Under the pieces are notes generated by a model. That model searched no databases. It saw only the letters and a list, made by a program, of their open reading frames with translations, and was not told the origin of the DNA. A program made the translations under genes and the position numbers. A DNA stretch of 23,718 nt from a virus, in IMG/VR virus record IMGVR_UViG_3300027974_000157, positions 1 through 23,718 of that record. One strand, given 5' to 3'. This document shows positions 6,122 to 13,835 of the stretch, in pieces (positions within the stretch are counted from its first letter, which is position 1; each line of letters opens with the position of its first letter).

Positions 6122-6511
6122 CTATATCTTCGACAAACTCATCCAGGCAATTGAGTCCTCTGGAGACGCGCTTCGCGTAGACTTTATTTTGTTTGAATCA
6201 AATACCCACAGTAAGTCTTTGTCCAGCGCAACCAAGAATATTAGGTCGATACACTTGCCGTACTTCCTCTTGTCGACTCCGCGCCCGGTGCTGAACTTGT
6301 AGCTCGGGCCCCTTCTGCCATTACTGTGCAACCGTGGAGCGCCACACGACTTGACCTGGATTCTTTTGAATGCCCCATTCTTCTCCGCGACAATATCGTA
6401 CCCAGCGTTGTCCTCGAATGGGGTCAACACGTTCCACCCGGAAGCGAGGAGTCCTGCGATTACCCTGGCGACTCCTACTGCTCCTGTCTGACGATTACCC
6501 GGTTGGAGCAT
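6122..6511 (-). CDS. PD-(D/E)XK-like endonuclease, small
   Basis: A 129-aa protein from the ATG at 6511, which overlaps the end of the muramidase gene by 17 nt. In-frame alternatives are ATG 6556 and TTG 6592; none has a strong SD. The core is RQTGAVGVARVIAGLLASGW (helix), then TPFEDNAGYDIVAEK with D39 and KRIQVKSC with Q52-x-K54, the arrangement of PDDEXK_5-like small nucleases in which the acidic residue of motif III is Gln. The usual helix glutamate before motif II is not seen, so activity is uncertain. Its place beside the Hjc-like resolvase suggests DNA processing. Confidence 0.7.
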   Translation of the reverse strand: MLQPGNRQTGAVGVARVIAGLLASGWNVLTPFEDNAGYDIVAEKNGAFKRIQVKSCGAPRLHSNGRRGPSYKFSTGRGVDKRKYGKCIDLIFLVALDKDLLWVFDSNKIKSTRSASPEDSIAWMSLSKI

Positions 6512-7319
6512 TCCCGAAAAGTCTATATCTGTTCGAGACTCTATTCTGGAGACCATTGAGAAACTTTTTACGTTCCGGGTTCTGCTCCGCAAGCCTTCTC
6601 TCGTAGGTCATTTGCTCGACGGAAACGTTCTTCATTACATCTGATGGGTTCAGTCCTTCCAGGGCCTTGAGCGTCTGAGGCCCAAGGGCTCCGTCATCCT
6701 TCACCCCGATCGCGCGTTGCAGGAACTTTGTTGCACCCGCCGGACCCCTATTGAACGTTAGGTCCTGGAAAAAAAGCCTGTAAGGTTCTGGAAGTTTAGA
6801 CGTGATGGGCCTGGTATATTCTACGACGTACTTGGCCGCGGCGTCTCGACGTTCTCCAGGCGGAAGGTTCTTCAGCATCTGCGCGGCCGCGGGATGATAC
6901 TTGTCGTTGATCCCGGCGACTTCGTAGCTCCCGCCCATATCCCCGGAAGGAAGATTGTAGACCATGACGTTTCCGGCCTTGTCTTTCCTAGCCTCCATGT
7001 CGACCGTTGCTAAGGCCGCGTCGTATTCGTTCTTCGGGATCTTCGGTCCGATTAAGTTTTGGTCTTGCATAATGTTTTTAGTCACCTCGTCCTCCATTGC
7101 TCTTTGCGCTGTCTCTGCGCGGATATCGTCCATCGTCGCCGCGGACCGCATGCGCTCAGACATTGCGACCAGGCGCTGACCCTTCTCGTCTGTCCACCCC
7201 GCCCTCTGTGGTTCCTGCATGGGCCTGGACGCGTTTTGCCTGTCAAATTCCCCCGCCCCAAATGGGGTGAAATTTCTGCTTGCGCTTAGTTCCGGGATCT
7301 GTGTTAGAATGTTCGCCAT
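6495..7319 (-). CDS. GH108-like muramidase / tail or lysis peptidoglycan hydrolase
   Basis: A 274-aa protein. Residues 100-190 have the GH108/secretion-activator pattern: TVDMEARKDK with candidate catalytic E109, GDMGGSYEVAGINDKYHP (126-143), then LPEPYRLFFQDLTFNRGPAG. Residues 197-270 resemble the linked PG-binding domain (KFLQRAIGVKDDGALGPQTL, then KKFLNGLQNRVSNRYRLFG). It should cut N-acetylmuramyl linkages. There is no signal peptide, and about 90 polar N-terminal residues precede the enzyme. Position after the giant ejection protein and far from the holin-like gene allows either virion-associated entry muramidase or endolysin. Its SD region lies within the antisense gene's signal-peptide codons. 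Confidence 0.8.
   Translation of the reverse strand: MANILTQIPELSASRNFTPFGAGEFDRQNASRPMQEPQRAGWTDEKGQRLVAMSERMRSAATMDDIRAETAQRAMEDEVTKNIMQDQNLIGPKIPKNEYDAALATVDMEARKDKAGNVMVYNLPSGDMGGSYEVAGINDKYHPAAAQMLKNLPPGERRDAAAKYVVEYTRPITSKLPEPYRLFFQDLTFNRGPAGATKFLQRAIGVKDDGALGPQTLKALEGLNPSDVMKNVSVEQMTYERRLAEQNPERKKFLNGLQNRVSNRYRLFGNAPTG
7303..7310 (+). promoter_or_regulatory. Possible extended -10 promoter for the plus-strand gene
   Basis: TG-T-TAGAAT (7303-7310) matches the extended -10 TGnTATAAT at five of six hexamer bases. The expected start site, 6-8 nt downstream, falls on or next to the ATG at 7318, so a leaderless mRNA is possible. The -35 is poor (TTGCGC at 7280-7285, spacing 19). The element lies inside the first codons of the muramidase, antisense. 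Confidence 0.4.
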
Positions 7320-7590
7320 GAAGAAAATCCTATTGGTTACAGCATTATCACTCGGTCGTTGTTTCGCCGGGGATCTCCTCCTGGACGAGACAGGAACCTA
7401 CTCCGGCATGTTGGATCGGGGTATTCGCACAACAAGAACAGGGGCTATTGACGGAATGGTTTCCAGGAACAGGGGTTGGGTTAGCAATCGGAGCGGAAGA
7501 TTTGACGGTTTCATTACAAAGGACGGAACCGTGTTCGATTCCCGCGGTAGATTCTCCGGGTTGACCGATAGGCTCAAAGACGTCGAGTGA
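7318..7590 (+). CDS. Predicted secreted repeat protein, plus-strand moron gene (90 aa)
   Basis: The only convincing plus-strand gene. From ATG 7318 the product begins MKKILLVTALSLGRCFAGD: two lysines, a hydrophobic core and a CFA/G site suited to Sec signal peptidase I (no lipobox). The mature part has four units with the motif G-x-[Y/I/F]-[S/D]-G: TGTYSGM, TGAIDGM, SGRFDGF and RGRFSGL, about 17 residues apart, suggesting a repetitive beta structure, perhaps like bacterial beta-flower proteins (inference). The ORF fills the gap exactly: its ATG shares CATG with the opposite-strand muramidase start, and its TGA ends 2 nt from the giant gene's stop. There is no SD. It may act in the host periplasm, for example in exclusion or envelope modification. 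Confidence 0.62.
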   Translation: MKKILLVTALSLGRCFAGDLLLDETGTYSGMLDRGIRTTRTGAIDGMVSRNRGWVSNRSGRFDGFITKDGTVFDSRGRFSGLTDRLKDVE

Positions 7591-7592
7591 GG

Positions 7593-10500
7593 TCATTTTT
7601 TGGCCTCCAATTGCTTTTTAATTAGCCTAGACTTTACTGCTGTCTCCAACTCTTGAGCCGGAACATTTCCGGAAGTTGCGCCTCGAACTCCGCGTCCATC
7701 TCGTCCTCTATCGTTCTGTCCGGCCATGCTACGCTGAGATAGTTTTCCCGGGTTAGCGGAAGTCCCTCCCGGAGCAGGAACCTTACCGCTCCGTCCTGCC
7801 CAGCTAGGGTCCTCAATTCCTCCGGCGAATTTGCTGATTGTGTTTCTTGCTTCATCGATACTTATCCTTCCTTTAGTATAGCTCTTCCATACGCTGTTTA
7901 CAAATGCTTTATTTTTAGCCTGGGCCTTGAATGCTGGCCTAAATAGTCCACGGATTGCCTCCCAAGTTATACTCTGCATTTCCCGGGGGAGCACTCCGCG
8001 CTCCTTTGCTGCGTTCCTGTAAGCCTCGGCAAATAGTCCGTACATGCCAGATATCCCGAGAATCGCAGACGATGGACCTCCGCCGAGGTTGTGCTTAACC
8101 TCTATCGACGATCCTGACAGCGGTCGATAAAGCGCAGCCGCTACGGCATGAGTGTCAATTGTAGAATCACCATACTTCGCATTCGGCTGAAGTATGTTGT
8201 TAAAAAAGTTCCTTACCTTGTGTTCACCACCAAGTTGCTTGTGGATATTCTCCTTCGATCCATCCATTAATATGCTGATTGCCTTTTCTATTTGCGAGAA
8301 TGACCCCCATCCGACCTTTGATTCTTTTCCGTTGCCCTTTAGCTTTTTCCCAAGAATCTCTCCGCTCGGACTATAGACGTCGAACGCTCTTGAATTATTC
8401 ACCTCATCAAAAGCCCGGACAAATATAGCTTTGTCAAATGTGTCAGCTATTTCGCTATAGCGCTTCCCAAGAAGATTTTCCTTCGCATGCCTGGCGAACT
8501 GTCTTGTTGCCTTTTTTGACTTTAACCAATTCAACATTTGAGGTGTAAATATTTCGTTTGATTTGGTTCCGTGAATGTCGATGACTCTTCTTGCAAGAGA
8601 TATATTCATGAACCAATCTTTTTGCGGTGAAAGTACGGCAAATACTCCGGCAACTTGTCTTGTGGCAATTTTATAGTTCTTTGACAATTCTTCGGACATT
8701 TTCCTGGCTCCGTCGTACCACTTCTTTGCCTCCTCCCTTAGTCTTGGTGCAAAAGAATCGTACAAATAAAGAAGATTGCTTTTTGCGTGATCAACAAATT
8801 CTTTCAAAATTCCTTCGGTCGTTTTGCTTTTTGGGCTAAATCCAATATAATTCTTAACAATATCTGCTTGTTTTTTAGCCAAATCTTTGTCTCTCAAAAC
8901 TGTATCTAAACCAATTGTAAGATTTTCTTTAATAGGGTCTTCGGTCGCCCTTACTGCCTTTGGGCTCCTCTGACTCACCCAAAATTGTTCGTCCTTCTTT
9001 TCAGCCGGACTTGCCGGGGCAAACTGCTTCTGCTCTTCGCCACCGATTAAGCTAGTAAACTTTGGTTCATTCTTGGCAGTACCGGAAAACTCTTTCTCCA
9101 TCTCCTGCATCTTACGAACCCCGGCGACAACCTCTGGGGTGATGTCAACAGACCATATTGGAATCTTGTCTGGCGCAACAATCCTAGATCCAGGGTTGGC
9201 AGCCATTGACTCCATGGCATTTTTCTTTCCATCCGCTGGAATTGTTCTTCCGTCCTCGGTTACAACATACCAACGATCATTTACGATTGCAGACTTTTCT
9301 ACTGGAGATCCGTACTGCTTCATGTACTTGCCAATTTCAGATGGAAGCATTTCGTCGTAAAACTTTGTCATGCCTTTTTTGCCGTCTTCAGATATTCCGG
9401 GGTATCTGTCCACTTGCTCTGCGCCTGTCGTCCATCCAATCCACTCCTTATCGGATTCTACTGCCTCAACCAATGCCCTCTTAAAATTCTGAACAGGCCA
9501 ATCCTTACGGAACGGAGCGTCTGGAACCTTGTCCTGACCATATCCTCTTGGCTCCGCATTGGCGAATGCATCTATTCTGGATATAATCGCCATTTCATTT
9601 TCAGTTAGATTTGGATCGTTCCTCCTATATCCCAAATCGCTGTCGTACGCCTCGTAATCACTCTTTGACGGCATGTTTTTGCTTGACTCTCCAATGTACC
9701 CGTATTTTCTTCCGGCTTGATGCAAATCGCTTTGATTTTCCTGCATAAAAAGACCTTCGCGTCCCTTTATGTCTGGCCTTTCATCTAGGCGCATGTGCGC
9801 GATGTAGCCTGGTATCGGATAATGTTTCGACATGTATGCTTTATCAATTGGCATGTCAGGCAATTTTGCGTCATACTTTTTAGCTAAATCAACAACTTCT
9901 TGCGTAACAATGTCTCCAAATTCAACAATTCTGTCGTTTGTTGTAATGTCATCTCCGCTAATTCTTCCATAATCAAGTTCATCTAGCCCGGCTGCGCTTA
10001 TGTCTGTAAGGAAATCATCTGCATCTTGTGCGTTCTTAAATTCAATTTTGTATGGTTCTGTTCTTTTTGTTTTCGAATCCTGCTTCAACGACAAAACAAC
10101 TTCTCTATAATTTTTACCACCAGGAGTCGTGAATGACCCAAATCTTGGAGCATTGCCTGAAGTTTTTGCATATTCCAATCGTTCTGCCCTTGCGTTCAAG
10201 TGCTCTGCTTTTTTCATCATGCGATCAAAGGCATCATAAATCTTGCTTTCGCCAATTTTCCCAAGATTTGTTGGAGAGTTTTTCAAGAAATTCCTGGCGT
10301 CTTCCTCTGCAATCATTGCCATTCTTGTGAGTTGGCTGGATGTGTAAATATTATCGCGACGATTTTGCAAATCCATCATTTCACCGTATGCACCATCCCC
10401 CATCTCGTCATCCATTCCTCCAAGGGGATTCGCTAAGTCTGCAGTCTCAAGCTCCTTGAGCCTTGATGCCTCCTGTTCGTTTAGCGGAACCTTCTGGCCT

Positions 10501-13500
10501 TTCGATGTCCCATACCTAGTCTCCTCAATCTTGACCTTGCCCTTCCCGGCCAGGAATTCTTCCAGCTTATCTCTTGGTACTTTCCCAGCGTTTTCACTTG
10601 CAAGTCTATCAATCTCTTCATTAATTCCTGACCACTTAATATCCTCCTCGTTCACCCCGCGAGTCTGGCCTGGCTTAATAATTGCCTTTACTTGCTCCGG
10701 AGTGGCAAGTCTTGGCATCTTGTCGCGAATAGCCTTCTGGAGCGACACATCTCCGGGCGCCAAGTTCGCAGCTTGCTTCTGGTAGTCGAAGAAAAATCCT
10801 GTGCGTCCGGTATCGCGAGAGTTGGCAATGCGGTCCAGGCGATAGGATTTGACTAGGCTCCCCGGAGGGCGTCCTTCGGCTGCGTACATTGGGTTCGCAT
10901 TTTTGTTGGCAATGTTTGTGATGCCGAATAGGTAGTTGATCGCGTTGCGCTTATCGATCCCGATCCCTGTCTCGCCTGGCCTTTCGTTGGCGTGGTTGTC
11001 CAGGTACTGCATGACGTCCTTCTCGTAGGATGCCAGGTCTCCGCCCCACACCTCGTTGATCCGGCCCTTGCCACTCCTAGCAAAATCAAGCATGCGACCG
11101 CGCAGGGCGGAAATGTCTACAGCTTGCGCCAGGATGTTCCCGGCCTTTGACAGGCGCCAGCCAAGGAACGCGATCTCGGATTGTCCAACCTTAATATTGC
11201 CTAGTCCGCGCTTAACAGACTGAGCCCAGCTACCATCCTCGCCTGTGCCGACCTTTTGGTACCAGACAGAATATGTCTTGCCATCCCGGCGACTATCTTG
11301 AAGGGCCTTGGCTACTTCCTTTGTAAAATCATTAAAACTGTCGAGACTGAAGAATCCCTCTGGGAGAGTATTTCCACCGACGTATGGTTTGCCGTCGGAC
11401 TGAATTTTGACGCCAAACTCAGGGCTCCCACGCTCCAGGACAGCGTCCGGATTATATAGGCGCCCAACGTCCGCCACCCTGGCCTTGTCAACCGCCAGGA
11501 TCGATGCCGGATCCTTGGCTCGAACAGTTCCGTCCGGGAACCTGACCGCAAAATCGTTCTCTTCGAGATTTGTCTTTCTGTTGCGAGTAAACTGGATTGC
11601 TGGATTGTTCGCTAGGTTTCTGTTTCCTGGGCCTGGGACTAGCGTCACGTCCTTCTGCTTCTCTGCCTTCTCTAGTCCGTCAAGATACTTGTCGCGATCC
11701 CGGAACCATCTTGCGGTCAACTCTCGAAGCTGTTTAGACGGAACCAGTGGATTGTCCTTGAATAGCGTGTCAATATTCGTCGGCTTAGGCCCTGTCGTAT
11801 CGATCCCAAACTTATTCAAAAGCCTGCCAACAGGGGCCAAGAATCCTTCCTGGAGAGACAGAAGATTCGTTCCTGGCAAGGTTCTGCGACGAAGTGAGTC
11901 AAGATCCCTACCGCGGGACTCGCCAACAAACTGCTCCGCCAGGACCTCGTCCGCGATCCAATCAAGATCCCCGGCTCCAGGCTCGGACCGCTGAGACGCT
12001 TCTCTTAGTTCGTTCGCCTTGGCTCGCACCTCGGCCTCGGTTGGGGCTCCTCTGCCCTGGCGCTCACCCTCAAGAAGTTTCCTGGCGTACTCGTTCCCTC
12101 TCCTGCGAAGACCTTCTTCACCGTACTCAGTCATGACTGCCATACGACCCTCGGACTTGTTAATCGCTGGAGACTTTTGAATTGCGTGTAAAATCTCATG
12201 TCTCACCGTGTCTCCGGTAGACCTCTTGTCGTCCATGTTGATCAGCAGTCTGAATTTTCCGCTCCTGTCCTGCACTCCCTTGACAACTCCGGCCGCGTTG
12301 ATCCCGGCATTCTCTGGCATCATAAACGAATCGCGACTATGGAATTCAACCTGGACGTCAGGTGCCATCATCTGGAGCGTCGCGGCGTCTAGGAATGGAC
12401 GATTATCTTTTCGGACGTAGTTGGCTATGCTCTCAACGTCCAATCCTAATTCTGCCTGCTTTGCAAATAGCCTGTTAACGTCACCCTGCTTTGCCAGGGC
12501 TTTCCTGGCTGGCTGTTGGGAAATTCCTCTAAATCCTCCTCCGACTGCCCCCATCCTAGATCCAATTGCCACTCCGCCACCAATGCCTTCTTCTTCGCCA
12601 CCGGACCCAACGTAGCCTAATCCTGCTCCAACGACCGCTCCCTTTGCCGATCCCACCCCTATGTCTAGTCCAAGTTCAGCAGTTTTGGCAGTTATTGGAG
12701 ACGATAGAACTGATGTGTTCGCAGCCCGGCGCAACCATTCTGGATTCTTCTGATTCTTGGCAATCCTCTGCATAAGGTTCATGCGAGAAGGTCCTGTCAT
12801 TGCTTCTTCGCCCATAATGCTCGCGGCCTGGGCTCCTTTTTCTATAACCTCTGCTCCAGCCCTGGTCGCTGCAATCTTGGCTCCGACCGGGAACGCTCCA
12901 GGAATGCCTACCGCAGCCGCTCCTGTAGCAATTGCTCCTGCAGTCTTTGGCGCAGTTACGCCAGGCAGAACGCGCTGGATGCCCTGCCCAACCTTTTCGA
13001 CTCCAAGATCAATCACGTTCCCAACAGCCCTAGCTCCAGTTTCAACTCCTTCGGCAACCTTAGTCCCAACTCTTAATCCCCTGCTAGCTTTTGACGCGGC
13101 GGATGTAGCCCTCGCTCCTGGACCGACGAGTGGTGCAAATGTTGTGGGGTCGAGGAACATTGATCCAACCTCTGCAACCCCCGGCATGATCGACTCCTTC
13201 GGCAATCCAATAATGCTTTTCCCCTGAGCTCTTTCGGCGTTTATCTTCTCAACTGCCTGCATCTGGTAGTTTTGGTCGATCGTCTTTTGGTTTAAGTACG
13301 ATTTATAATCCGCCTGGAGACCGAGCGCTCCGGCGGCCATGTAAGGTGCCTTCTCAATAAATTTCGACGCACCGACTACTGTCGTGCCGAGATCCATGGT
13401 GCCTCTTGCTAGCGCTTCGGCTGCCGTTGCGAGGGGTTTTATTTCGTCACCAAACTCAATAGGCTTTTTGTAATATTCTGCAATATCTTGCCCAGCCTTG

Positions 13501-13829
13501 CCAAAAGCATCTTTAAAGTACTGCTTCCCGCCCTCATACCCGGTTTCAAATTTCTTACTGAATGTGGGTTCGGTTCTTTTTAGAAGAAGAAACTCGTCTT
13601 CACTTGCTATAAAGTTTGGGTCTGATTCGTCCTGAGATCTAATAAACTCGGCAGAAGTCAACTCGTCCGCAAATATTGGTTTTGAATCTACAAATTGAAC
13701 CTTGCCTTCATACGATTCGTGGACGATCCTTGCCTCGTCCTGCGTGAACTCAAACTGAGGATTTTCGCGATACTGGCGAAGCAGATAGTTTGCCGCCTCG
13801 CGTTTATCCTGGATGATTTCGTCGGCCAT
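7593..13829 (-). CDS. Giant internal virion/ejection protein (2078 aa), polyvalent, with zinc peptidase motif
   Basis: By size and position it corresponds to the large T7 gp16-type ejected protein, and it combines several modules. Residues 290-330 and 385-435 are Gly/Ala-rich hydrophobic stretches that may enter membranes. A zinc peptidase lies at 540-635: HEILH (H544, E545, H548) with ADEVLAEQF giving E628/E632 as third-ligand candidates. Residues 1358-1575 hold a phage polyvalent-protein module (ENQSDLHQAGRKYGY, APFRKDWPVQNFKRALVEA, EWIGWTTGAEQVDRY, WSVDITPEVV). Residues 1700-1960 form a helical domain with VAGVFAVLSPQKDW, STIDTHAVAAALY and LPREMQSITWEAIRGLF, seen at the C terminus of other phage polyvalent proteins. 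It is probably injected with the DNA and may digest host proteins or block defences. The roles of the last two modules are not established. Confidence 0.85.
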   Translation of the reverse strand: MADEIIQDKREAANYLLRQYRENPQFEFTQDEARIVHESYEGKVQFVDSKPIFADELTSAEFIRSQDESDPNFIASEDEFLLLKRTEPTFSKKFETGYEGGKQYFKDAFGKAGQDIAEYYKKPIEFGDEIKPLATAAEALARGTMDLGTTVVGASKFIEKAPYMAAGALGLQADYKSYLNQKTIDQNYQMQAVEKINAERAQGKSIIGLPKESIMPGVAEVGSMFLDPTTFAPLVGPGARATSAASKASRGLRVGTKVAEGVETGARAVGNVIDLGVEKVGQGIQRVLPGVTAPKTAGAIATGAAAVGIPGAFPVGAKIAATRAGAEVIEKGAQAASIMGEEAMTGPSRMNLMQRIAKNQKNPEWLRRAANTSVLSSPITAKTAELGLDIGVGSAKGAVVGAGLGYVGSGGEEEGIGGGVAIGSRMGAVGGGFRGISQQPARKALAKQGDVNRLFAKQAELGLDVESIANYVRKDNRPFLDAATLQMMAPDVQVEFHSRDSFMMPENAGINAAGVVKGVQDRSGKFRLLINMDDKRSTGDTVRHEILHAIQKSPAINKSEGRMAVMTEYGEEGLRRRGNEYARKLLEGERQGRGAPTEAEVRAKANELREASQRSEPGAGDLDWIADEVLAEQFVGESRGRDLDSLRRRTLPGTNLLSLQEGFLAPVGRLLNKFGIDTTGPKPTNIDTLFKDNPLVPSKQLRELTARWFRDRDKYLDGLEKAEKQKDVTLVPGPGNRNLANNPAIQFTRNRKTNLEENDFAVRFPDGTVRAKDPASILAVDKARVADVGRLYNPDAVLERGSPEFGVKIQSDGKPYVGGNTLPEGFFSLDSFNDFTKEVAKALQDSRRDGKTYSVWYQKVGTGEDGSWAQSVKRGLGNIKVGQSEIAFLGWRLSKAGNILAQAVDISALRGRMLDFARSGKGRINEVWGGDLASYEKDVMQYLDNHANERPGETGIGIDKRNAINYLFGITNIANKNANPMYAAEGRPPGSLVKSYRLDRIANSRDTGRTGFFFDYQKQAANLAPGDVSLQKAIRDKMPRLATPEQVKAIIKPGQTRGVNEEDIKWSGINEEIDRLASENAGKVPRDKLEEFLAGKGKVKIEETRYGTSKGQKVPLNEQEASRLKELETADLANPLGGMDDEMGDGAYGEMMDLQNRRDNIYTSSQLTRMAMIAEEDARNFLKNSPTNLGKIGESKIYDAFDRMMKKAEHLNARAERLEYAKTSGNAPRFGSFTTPGGKNYREVVLSLKQDSKTKRTEPYKIEFKNAQDADDFLTDISAAGLDELDYGRISGDDITTNDRIVEFGDIVTQEVVDLAKKYDAKLPDMPIDKAYMSKHYPIPGYIAHMRLDERPDIKGREGLFMQENQSDLHQAGRKYGYIGESSKNMPSKSDYEAYDSDLGYRRNDPNLTENEMAIISRIDAFANAEPRGYGQDKVPDAPFRKDWPVQNFKRALVEAVESDKEWIGWTTGAEQVDRYPGISEDGKKGMTKFYDEMLPSEIGKYMKQYGSPVEKSAIVNDRWYVVTEDGRTIPADGKKNAMESMAANPGSRIVAPDKIPIWSVDITPEVVAGVRKMQEMEKEFSGTAKNEPKFTSLIGGEEQKQFAPASPAEKKDEQFWVSQRSPKAVRATEDPIKENLTIGLDTVLRDKDLAKKQADIVKNYIGFSPKSKTTEGILKEFVDHAKSNLLYLYDSFAPRLREEAKKWYDGARKMSEELSKNYKIATRQVAGVFAVLSPQKDWFMNISLARRVIDIHGTKSNEIFTPQMLNWLKSKKATRQFARHAKENLLGKRYSEIADTFDKAIFVRAFDEVNNSRAFDVYSPSGEILGKKLKGNGKESKVGWGSFSQIEKAISILMDGSKENIHKQLGGEHKVRNFFNNILQPNAKYGDSTIDTHAVAAALYRPLSGSSIEVKHNLGGGPSSAILGISGMYGLFAEAYRNAAKERGVLPREMQSITWEAIRGLFRPAFKAQAKNKAFVNSVWKSYTKGRISIDEARNTISKFAGGIEDPSWAGRSGKVPAPGGTSANPGKLSQRSMAGQNDRGRDGRGVRGATSGNVPAQELETAVKSRLIKKQLEAKK

Positions 13830-13835
13830 GACCGA

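Noticed and set aside
7348-7596. Minus-strand 82-residue frame starting MTSLDVFEPI, in an ATGA overlap with the giant gene
   Set aside because: Cys/Pro/Ser-rich with no Lys and no domain pattern. The plus frame over the same DNA has a signal peptide and regular repeats. The ATGA overlap alone is weak evidence because a TGA preceded by A is common.
11407-13227. Long plus-strand open frames (195 aa at 11407-11994 and 156 aa at 12757-13227)
   Set aside because: They are antisense shadows of the 2078-aa gene, rich in Pro/Ser/Ala/Arg, and have no domain pattern or SD.
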